A stretch of 5,735 bases of DNA from Candidatus Methanofastidiosum methylothiophilum (GTDB taxonomy: Archaea > Methanobacteriota_B > Thermococci > Methanofastidiosales > Methanofastidiosaceae): NCBI GenBank assembly GCA_001587675.1, contig LNGD01000099.1, positions 1-5,735 of the forward strand, read 5' to 3'. Positions 1-4,878 of the stretch are shown in pieces; position 1 is the first letter of the stretch, and every line of letters begins with the position of its first letter. The position numbers were made by a program, and so were the translations under genes. Under the pieces are notes generated by a model. The model did not search any database. It was not told the DNA's origin and saw only the letters and a list, made by a program, of their open reading frames with translations.

Positions 1-22
1 GGTTCAAATCCCTGTGTCCCCA
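1..22 (+). tRNA. tRNA, 3' end only (identity not determinable)
   Basis: This is the last part of a tRNA cut by the left edge. The first two G residues fit positions 52-53 of the T-stem, followed by a canonical T-loop (TTCAAAT), the 3' half of the T-stem (CCCTG), the 3' acceptor strand (TGTCCCC) and discriminator A at 22. The missing 5' acceptor strand is predicted to be close to GGGGACA. No CCA is encoded, as is usual in many archaea. The anticodon lies outside the window, so I give no amino acid. The next gene starts 16 bp downstream. Confidence 0.85.
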
Positions 23-26
23 CTTT

Positions 27-30
27 AAGG
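27..30 (+). promoter_or_regulatory. Weak Shine-Dalgarno-like site for the thioesterase gene
   Basis: AAGG lies 8 nt before the ATG at 39, within the 16-nt gap left after the upstream tRNA. It is the only purine-rich match available there and supports the chosen start. It is a weak match. Confidence 0.4.
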
Positions 31-38
31 TTGATTTT

Positions 39-491
39 ATGGATACTTCAGAATTTACAACAATTTCTAAACTAGTAAGACCAGAGAATTTGAATCATCA
101 CGGAACTCTCTTTGCAGGCGTTGCATCAATGTGGTTTGTTGAAGGCGCATTTATTGAAGCTTCAAGAGTTTACGGGGATCCTTCAAAAATAGTTTGTATT
201 AAAGTTCATGGAATGAAATTTGTAAGACCTGGAAATAATGGTGACATACTTCAAATTGAATCCGTTTTGGCACATGTTGGCAAAACTAGTTTGACAATTT
301 ATACAAAAATATACAAAAGACTTACTAAAGAAATGTTCGTCGATGGATTTGTTACTTTTGTCACAGTTGATGAAAAGGGAAGAGCAATGCCTCACGGAAT
401 AAAATATGAAAAGCCTTCTGAAGGATTAGGGCTAAAACTATGGGAAGAAGTTGAAAGATTAAGGCATTCAGATTCTCAAACAAAAATGTGA
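39..491 (+). CDS. Hotdog-fold acyl-CoA thioesterase-like protein
   Basis: This 150-residue protein resembles the single-domain acyl-CoA thioesterases of the YciA/BACH (ACOT7) family, which hydrolyse acyl-CoA to free acid and CoA in the cytoplasm as homo-oligomers. Visible family features are an N-terminal strand, the N19-H-H-G-T-L-F-A-G27 segment that opens the hotdog helix, the PG..GD turn at residues 64-69, the G81-K-T-S84 motif, and a closing strand with V-D-E-K-G-R at 110-115. The length is normal for the family. In the central helix, the position normally held by the catalytic Asp (Glu in BACH) appears to be Val34, with Glu35 next to it, so activity or substrate may differ. The gene sits between two tRNA genes, 16 bp after one and 8 bp before the next, with no evident promoter of its own. 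Cotranscription with the tRNAs is an inference. Fold assignment is firm; substrate is unknown. Confidence 0.85.
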   Translation: MDTSEFTTISKLVRPENLNHHGTLFAGVASMWFVEGAFIEASRVYGDPSKIVCIKVHGMKFVRPGNNGDILQIESVLAHVGKTSLTIYTKIYKRLTKEMFVDGFVTFVTVDEKGRAMPHGIKYEKPSEGLGLKLWEEVERLRHSDSQTKM

Positions 492-499
492 GTTATTTC

Positions 500-584
500 G
501 GAGGGATTGCCGAGCTTGGCCAAAGGTGCAGGATTCAGAGTCCTGTCACGTAGGTGTTCGTGGGTTCAAATCCCACTCCCTCCA
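500..584 (+). tRNA. tRNA-Leu (anticodon CAG)
   Basis: This is a complete 85-nt cloverleaf. The acceptor stem pairs GGAGGGA (500-506) with TCCCTCC (577-583), and the discriminator is A584. The D-arm has the usual archaeal Leu form. The anticodon stem pairs CAGGA (529-533) with TCCTG (541-545) around a 7-nt loop, with anticodon CAG at 536-538 reading CUG leucine codons. The 14-nt variable arm (546-559) contains a CAC/GTG stem, as expected of a class II tRNA. The T-stem pairs GTGGG (560-564) with CCCAC (572-576). No intron is visible and CCA is not encoded. It begins 8 bp after the thioesterase stop, and I see no clear TATA box upstream. Confidence 0.97.
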
Positions 585-602
585 CTTCTTTATTAAAAAT
601 CT
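585..602. terminator. AT-rich spacer between convergent tRNA-Leu and uppS, possible bidirectional terminator
   Basis: The 18 bp between the tRNA end and the uppS stop carry a T-rich run on the + strand (586-594) and, from an A-run, a T-rich run on the - strand (about 595-599). Archaeal transcription commonly ends at short T-tracts without a hairpin, so this spacer could end both converging transcripts. The assignment rests on base composition and position only. Confidence 0.3.
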
Positions 603-1400
603 TTATCTTCCAAATCTTCTATTTCTTCTTTGGAAATCTCTTATAATTCTTAAAAAGTCAATTTTTCTAATCAAAGGAAAATAAGTATTTAAAAAGAAAA
701 GTTCAGAGTATGCAGACTGGAATAGAAGAAAATTGCTGAGACGTATTTCTCCGCCCGTTCTGATGATTATATCAGGGTCAGGTAATCCTTTAGTAAAAAG
801 ATTTTCACTCAACAACTTTGCATCAATATCTTCTGGATCTAATCCTTTTCCATTACAACTATCAAGAATTCTTTTTATAGCTTCGACTATCTCCATCCTG
901 CCACCATAAGCAACACAGATATTTAGGGTCATATCGTTAAAATTTTCTGTGGCGGCTTCACCTTCTTTTATGGCCTCTTTCACTGATTCAGGCAGCATAG
1001 AAATATTGCCAATAGCTTTTACTCTTACCCTATTTTCGATTATTTTTTTATTCGTTGCAGCTTCCCTAAACTTCTGCTCAAGCATCTTCATTATATAATC
1101 TACTTCTTTGCTATCTCTTTTGAAATTCTCCGTTGAAAAAGCGTATAAGGTAACTACTTTTACTCCGATTTCGTTACACCACACCAAAAGTTCTTCAGCT
1201 TTTTTCATACCCATTTCATGGCCCATATAAACTGGAAGCCCTTTAGAAGAAGCAAATCTCCTATTCCCATCCATAATTATGCCTATGTGATTAGGGACAT
1301 TTTCGGATTTTATCTCTCCAATTAATCTTTTCTCGTAGATGCCATAGGTAGGCCTTAAAATAAAACCTGGAATCTTATTTAGCATTGAAGAGACTAGCAT
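603..1400 (-). CDS. uppS: Isoprenyl (undecaprenyl/polycis-prenyl) diphosphate synthase
   Basis: This 265-residue cis-prenyltransferase condenses isopentenyl diphosphate units in cis onto an allylic primer, giving the long polyprenyl diphosphate that becomes the glycosyl carrier lipid. In archaea this is dolichol-like and serves N-glycosylation and other surface glycans. Diagnostic motifs are all present: HIGIIMDGNRR with catalytic Asp44 (residues 38-48), YAFSTENF (86-93), and a C-terminal block from R214 (RTGGEIRLSNF) through the Q-x3-Y-x-E segment ending at E233. The length fits the family. The start at 1400 is preceded by AGGA 4 nt upstream; an internal Met6 lacks such a site. The gene begins 9 bp after the carbonic anhydrase-like gene stops, so the two are probably cotranscribed. 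Product chain length cannot be read from sequence. Confidence 0.95.
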   Translation of the reverse strand: MLVSSMLNKIPGFILRPTYGIYEKRLIGEIKSENVPNHIGIIMDGNRRFASSKGLPVYMGHEMGMKKAEELLVWCNEIGVKVVTLYAFSTENFKRDSKEVDYIMKMLEQKFREAATNKKIIENRVRVKAIGNISMLPESVKEAIKEGEAATENFNDMTLNICVAYGGRMEIVEAIKRILDSCNGKGLDPEDIDAKLLSENLFTKGLPDPDIIIRTGGEIRLSNFLLFQSAYSELFFLNTYFPLIRKIDFLRIIRDFQRRNRRFGR

Positions 1401-1409
1401 ATTATCCTA

Positions 1410-1901
1410 CTAAGATTTGTATTTTTTTGATAATTCAATATATGATTGTGCATTCTTTTTTATTCTTTCAATCGCTCTTTCATCCGTTCTTTTTATTACC
1501 ATCGCGGGAACTCCAACAGCTATGGAGTTGTCGGCTATTTCCATGTTCTCATTTACTACTGCACCAGCACCTATTATACAGTTGTTGCCTATCCTCGATC
1601 CACTAAGAACTGTAGCGTTTATTCCTATCAAGACGTTATCCCCAATAACTGTGCCATGCACGACTGCTGAATGACCTATTACAACATTATTCCCAACTAT
1701 CGTAGGTTTTCCAGAATCAGTATGCAATACAGCATTGTCTTGAACATTGCTCCCTTCGCCAATTTCTATTTTTTCGATATCTCCTCTTAGAACAGCAAAC
1801 GGCCAGATACTTGAGTTCTTGCCTATTTTTACTTTACCATTGATAAATGCCTTTTCATGGACAAAAGCTTCTGGGTGAATCTCTATTTCATCATTTATCA
1901 T
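1410..1901 (-). CDS. Gamma-class carbonic anhydrase-like protein (left-handed beta-helix)
   Basis: This 163-residue hexapeptide-repeat protein is of the gamma-carbonic anhydrase/YrdA/PaaY group: trimeric beta-helix enzymes or metal-binding homologues that interconvert CO2 and bicarbonate. Hexapeptide repeats run from about residue 12 to 135, followed by a C-terminal helix (about 140-160) that packs on the trimer. The three zinc/iron ligands are visible as His60, His77 and His82, the last two in GHSAVVHG. The structural Arg39/Asp41 pair and N52-V-Q-D55 match the Cam-type active site. The long acidic loop of the Methanosarcina Cam prototype is absent, so it is closer to the short CamH/YrdA forms, some of which show no measured activity. 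The start was moved from an upstream ATG at 1946 to 1901. The extra 15 residues would lie across the promoter, whereas a transcript from the TATA element at 1924-1931 would begin almost exactly at 1901. Confidence 0.88.
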   Translation of the reverse strand: MINDEIEIHPEAFVHEKAFINGKVKIGKNSSIWPFAVLRGDIEKIEIGEGSNVQDNAVLHTDSGKPTIVGNNVVIGHSAVVHGTVIGDNVLIGINATVLSGSRIGNNCIIGAGAVVNENMEIADNSIAVGVPAMVIKRTDERAIERIKKNAQSYIELSKKYKS

Positions 1902-1912
1902 GATTTTTATAC

Positions 1913-1930
1913 GGAAAAAATTTAATATAA
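1913..1930 (+). promoter_or_regulatory. Archaeal BRE/TATA promoter for the PP-loop/methyltransferase operon
   Basis: On the + strand a purine run GGAAAAAA (1913-1920) precedes TTTAATATAA (1921-1930), resembling BRE plus TATA box. Its centre is about 25 bp from the ATG at 1950, again predicting a leaderless transcript; no Shine-Dalgarno is seen before that ATG. It overlaps the TATA element used on the opposite strand. A second T/A-rich match at 1904-1911 is less well spaced. Confidence 0.5.
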
Positions 1931-1938
1931 ACCTTTTG
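1924..1938 (-). promoter_or_regulatory. Archaeal BRE/TATA promoter for the carbonic anhydrase-uppS operon
   Basis: Read on the - strand, CAAAAGG is followed by TTTATATT, a good match to an archaeal BRE plus TATA box. The box centre (about 1927) is roughly 26 bp from the ATG at 1901, which is the usual distance to a transcription start. The mRNA is therefore predicted to be leaderless or nearly so, which fits the absence of a Shine-Dalgarno sequence. Confidence 0.6.
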
Positions 1939-1949
1939 ATAATCATATA

Positions 1950-2930
1950 ATGGAGACTGAAGAGCTACTTGAAAGAATAAAAAGAATAAGGGATGAAATT
2001 GGTCAGGATACCTCATCGGCCCCAAAGATCAAATGGATAAAAGATGACGAAGTCCTTATAATTTGTGGGTACCACAGATCTGACAAATCAATGCTAATTG
2101 GTCCCGGGGGCTGGGTAGTTGGCAAATTGAGTGAGGAACTAGGGAAACCAGTTACAGTAATTGAGAGCACAGAAGAACTTGTCAGTGAATTGAAATTAAA
2201 GGAGTCGTTAGATACAATTGATACTCTCTTGAAGAAGGCAACTGGTCAGAACAGAGAAATTCTTGAATTCTTTAGAGATTATATAAATAATAAGAAAAAA
2301 ACAATTGACAAAGAGATTACTGTTGCAGTTTCTTATTCAGGGGGTTCTGACAGTACCGCCTCTCTTTATCTATTAAAGCAAATGGGATTTAATGTGGTGG
2401 CATTTACTTATTATCCTTCTGACATTATCGTGCCTAAGAGAACTCGATCGATTATTGAAAATGTTGTTAGAAATATGAATGTTAAGCATGAGTATATCTC
2501 TGGGGATATGTCTGAAATTATTAAGGGGGCGCTTGAAGGAAGATACCATCCTTGTGGGCGATGTCATAAAAATATGGAAAACGTTGTCATTGAACGAACA
2601 AAAGAATTAGGGATTAAGGCTATTACTTTTGGCGATTTACTCCCTACAGGGTCTCAAACTATTCTAATTAAAAATGGAATGCTTAGAATTAATTTACCTG
2701 CTTTATTATCTCTTAAAAAGAAGGATATGAAATATCTAGCTGCTAGAGTTCCGGGCTATGAATCTCCTGGATTTGGATGCCCTCTTCTAAAGGAAGTTCA
2801 CAGAAAAAATCCATCAAAGAAATTCTTTACAGCACAAAGAGTCTTAAGAGAGGTGAGAGCTGGTATTTTAGAGTCAAATGAAGGCCTAATTTATCTTAGA
2901 AGCATTTTTAGATATGAGAGGGAGCAGTAA
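1950..2930 (+). CDS. KH-like / PP-loop ATPase, putative tRNA sulfurtransferase
   Basis: This 326-residue protein has an N-terminal nucleic-acid-binding-like region with a KH-type GxxG loop (I50-G-P-G-G54 and the following helix to about residue 72). A linker is followed by an N-type ATP pyrophosphatase domain from about 122 to 275. The PP-loop signature SGGSDS is at 130-135, where the target base would be adenylated. Cys202 and Cys205 (PCGRCH) and Cys277 (GFGCP) form the CxxC-plus-distant-Cys pattern that holds a [4Fe-4S] cluster in TtcA/TtuA/Ncs6-type tRNA thiolases. Family knowledge then suggests ATP-dependent sulfur insertion into tRNA. The exact base is unknown, and the domain order is not that of bacterial ThiI (no THUMP domain seen). 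Its stop abuts the start of an MnmC-like methyltransferase, so the pair should act together. Other PP-loop chemistry, such as amidation or nucleoside activation, remains possible. Confidence 0.75.
   Translation: METEELLERIKRIRDEIGQDTSSAPKIKWIKDDEVLIICGYHRSDKSMLIGPGGWVVGKLSEELGKPVTVIESTEELVSELKLKESLDTIDTLLKKATGQNREILEFFRDYINNKKKTIDKEITVAVSYSGGSDSTASLYLLKQMGFNVVAFTYYPSDIIVPKRTRSIIENVVRNMNVKHEYISGDMSEIIKGALEGRYHPCGRCHKNMENVVIERTKELGIKAITFGDLLPTGSQTILIKNGMLRINLPALLSLKKKDMKYLAARVPGYESPGFGCPLLKEVHRKNPSKKFFTAQRVLREVRAGILESNEGLIYLRSIFRYEREQ
2917..2930 (+). promoter_or_regulatory. Shine-Dalgarno site and stop-start junction coupling the two genes
   Basis: A GAGGGAG purine stretch sits in the last codons of the PP-loop gene about 7 nt before the methyltransferase ATG, and the TAA stop directly touches that ATG. 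This fixes the downstream start and suggests translational coupling. Confidence 0.6.
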
Positions 2931-4082
2931 ATGGACATTTCCATAATTAGAAAATATTTTGAGAGTGAAAACAAAAAAAATCTTACCTCACGTGAAGTAT
3001 TTAATGAACGAAATAAATTTTTTCTTCAAATAAAGGACAATTTTATAATAACTGGTGACGGTACACTATCACTTAAATTTGAAGATACAATGCACTCCTA
3101 TGTTGGTGCACTTAAAGAGAGGCTTGAGGCATATACTAAACCTTCAAAAATATCTGAAAGAAAAAAACTTCTTGACATATGTTCAGGTTTTGGTTACAAT
3201 GCACTTTATGCTCTTTACTATAATCCAAACCTTGAAATAGATATGATAGAAAAATTTTGGGAGATATCTGCAATTAGTTTATTCTTACCGCTCCCTGACA
3301 ACTATTCATTTTTAGAAGATTATTTTAATAAAATTAAAGGGGCTGTTGAGTACAAATTACACGAATTGGGATTAATAAAAAATCTTTATTACAATAATGA
3401 TTCAAATATAAGGCTTCATGTAGGCGAAGCTGATGAAATCCTCTCAAAAATGGGAAATAAATTTGATGTAATTTTCTTTGATCCCTATAAAGCTGAAGTC
3501 TCTCCTGAACTTTTCACTATAGAATTTGTTAAGAAAATGTTGGATAGGCTTGATGAAAAAGGAATTTTTTTGACATATCTGTCAAACTATGCTATTCGTT
3601 CTGCATTGTCGTGTTATTCAAATATCGGAAAAGTTAACCTCCCCTTGAATAAAGTTGAAGGGACTATTGCAACACTTATTCAAGAGGAATCTTCAATTGG
3701 GCAATACGAGGAAAGGATAATAGCCTTGACTGAGCTTGGTATACCTTATAGAAATGCCAGTACCCCTAAGGAAATTCTTGATAAGAGAAACGAAGAAAGA
3801 AAATTCATGAGGAATAGATATCTCTTACCTTCCTCGAAAAGGAATATAGTTGATTTTGAATCTGCATTCAATGGGGAAGATACTAACTTAAGGAATAGAC
3901 TAGAAGAATTTGGACTAACAAAAGAATATTCTGAATATATTTTATGCCCTCAAAAAGAGCAGTGTATATGTGGCAAATGTACCAAGAGATTCAAAACTTC
4001 AAGTGAGAGAATAATTGAAATGAGAAAAAGACTTTTTGAACTAAAAGGATTTAATCATGAGGTCTGTCCATATATTCTGTAA
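2931..4082 (+). CDS. MnmC-like SAM-dependent methyltransferase with Cys-rich C-terminus
   Basis: This 383-residue protein has a Rossmann methyltransferase core. A T41-G-D-G-T-L segment and the following H55-S-Y-V-G-A stretch resemble the entry to the MnmC methyltransferase domain. SAM motif I is D82-I-C-S-G-F-G88, the acidic residue after strand 2 is probably Glu107, and FFDPY (182-186) matches the MnmC-type FDPF motif IV. MnmC2-type enzymes methylate the 5-aminomethyl group of wobble uridine in tRNA; I infer a similar role here. After about residue 330 comes an extra segment with Cys339, Cys345, Cys347, Cys350 and Cys379, a possible zinc or Fe-S site. No FAD-dependent MnmC1 domain is present. 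The ATG directly follows the stop of the PP-loop gene (TAA-ATG), with GAGGGAG just upstream inside that gene, so the two are likely translationally coupled. The 3' end overlaps the convergent response regulator gene by 32 bp. Confidence 0.75.
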   Translation: MDISIIRKYFESENKKNLTSREVFNERNKFFLQIKDNFIITGDGTLSLKFEDTMHSYVGALKERLEAYTKPSKISERKKLLDICSGFGYNALYALYYNPNLEIDMIEKFWEISAISLFLPLPDNYSFLEDYFNKIKGAVEYKLHELGLIKNLYYNNDSNIRLHVGEADEILSKMGNKFDVIFFDPYKAEVSPELFTIEFVKKMLDRLDEKGIFLTYLSNYAIRSALSCYSNIGKVNLPLNKVEGTIATLIQEESSIGQYEERIIALTELGIPYRNASTPKEILDKRNEERKFMRNRYLLPSSKRNIVDFESAFNGEDTNLRNRLEEFGLTKEYSEYILCPQKEQCICGKCTKRFKTSSERIIEMRKRLFELKGFNHEVCPYIL

Positions 4083-4878
4083 TTTCATCGATATAAAGTT
4101 TCATTTTTTTGAACTGTCTTTTAGATATTTTTTTTGGATGGACTATTTCATTTCTTATTTCTGTTAACTCAATTAAACGACCTTTAATCCAGCCTATACT
4201 TACAAAATAATATTCAAAGACATCCTTCCAGTTGTCAATTTCTTTCTCGTTGTTTTTGAATAATATTATGGGTAAGTAATGGGAAAAGTCTGTATAAAAA
4301 AGCGGAGGATATACTTCTCTTTTCCTAACAATTGCATCGTTTTGTCGTTTTAAACAAATTGACTTTATGAAGTTTGGAATACCTCTATCCCACCAGGAAG
4401 AGCCATATCTTCTTTTTAAAGCTTCTAAAATAAATTCTCTTAAGGAATTTTCAAATTCAGAGATCATTGAATAAGCATCTTCGTTTGTAAAATCCTCTTC
4501 AAGTTTTTTTGATTTTCTTTTCTCTAAAGCTTTGTTTATCGCATCCAAAAGGTCTTCAGTTCTGATAGGTTTATTGATAAGATAATCATCTCCTCCCTGG
4601 CGAAGTGTTTCAACAGCAAGTTCTTCCGAGCCATAAGCCGTCATGACAATAATTGGCGTTTCGAGGTCTCTTTCTCGGACTCTTTTTAAAACGTCTATAC
4701 CTGAGATTTTTGGTAACATTATATCTAAAAGAACAATATCATAATCATTTTCAGTTATCTTGTTAAGAGCTTCTTCTCCGTCAACAGCAACATCAATTTC
4801 ACTATCAAGAGACTTTAGCATAGCCTTGATTAATTTGACATTATCTGCAGTATCATCTACTATTAAAATACGATTCAT
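4051..4878 (-). CDS. Response regulator with Swt1-type HEPN output domain
   Basis: This 275-residue protein joins two domains. Residues 1-120 are a complete receiver domain: acidic pair Asp8/Asp9, phospho-acceptor Asp52 in LLDIMLP, Thr80 and Lys103 are all in place, so it should accept phosphate from the kinase encoded just upstream. After a charged linker, residues 136-270 match the HEPN domain of the Swt1 family: E143-x2-LR near the start, Y158-G-x2-WW163 with I167-P168, W217 followed by F221 and F225, and the R242-N-E-I-V-H247 motif. That RX4H with a polar residue after Arg is the catalytic signature of HEPN ribonucleases. I infer that phosphorylation gates an RNA-cleaving or RNA-binding output rather than transcription; no DNA-binding helix-turn-helix is seen. 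The ATG directly follows the kinase stop (TAA-ATG) with GGAGGA 7 nt upstream. The 3' end overlaps the methyltransferase gene. Confidence 0.85.
   Translation of the reverse strand: MNRILIVDDTADNVKLIKAMLKSLDSEIDVAVDGEEALNKITENDYDIVLLDIMLPKISGIDVLKRVRERDLETPIIVMTAYGSEELAVETLRQGGDDYLINKPIRTEDLLDAINKALEKRKSKKLEEDFTNEDAYSMISEFENSLREFILEALKRRYGSSWWDRGIPNFIKSICLKRQNDAIVRKREVYPPLFYTDFSHYLPIILFKNNEKEIDNWKDVFEYYFVSIGWIKGRLIELTEIRNEIVHPKKISKRQFKKMKLYIDEITEYMDRPHD
4104..4135 (+). terminator. Two T-tracts downstream of the methyltransferase, possible terminator
   Basis: T7 (4104-4110) and T8 (4128-4135) runs on the + strand follow the methyltransferase stop by 21 to 53 nt. T-tracts of this kind end transcription in archaea. 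They lie inside the oppositely oriented response regulator gene, where they encode Lys/Phe-rich codons, so they may be only composition. No hairpin is evident. Confidence 0.3.

Noticed and set aside
183..395. A 70-residue open frame antisense to the thioesterase gene.
   Set aside because: It has no recognisable motif or ribosome binding site and lies wholly inside a well-supported gene.
1..584. Similar sequence at 1-22 and 563-585 that could be taken for a direct repeat or attachment site.
   Set aside because: The similarity is the conserved tRNA T-arm (GGTTCAAATCC) and C-rich acceptor end. No integrase or mobile cargo lies between them.
1385..1674. Three + strand open frames of 73-85 residues across the carbonic anhydrase-like gene.
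   Set aside because: They are Ser/Phe/Ile-rich translations of the complement of hexapeptide-repeat coding sequence, without motifs. The - strand frame has clear family signatures.
1902..1946. Upstream in-frame ATG giving the carbonic anhydrase-like protein 15 extra residues (MIIKRFILNFFRIKI), which might look like a signal peptide.
   Set aside because: The extension overlaps the TATA element at 1924-1931 and is AT-rich promoter DNA by composition. Family members begin near the MINDEI residues, and the predicted transcript starts at about 1901.
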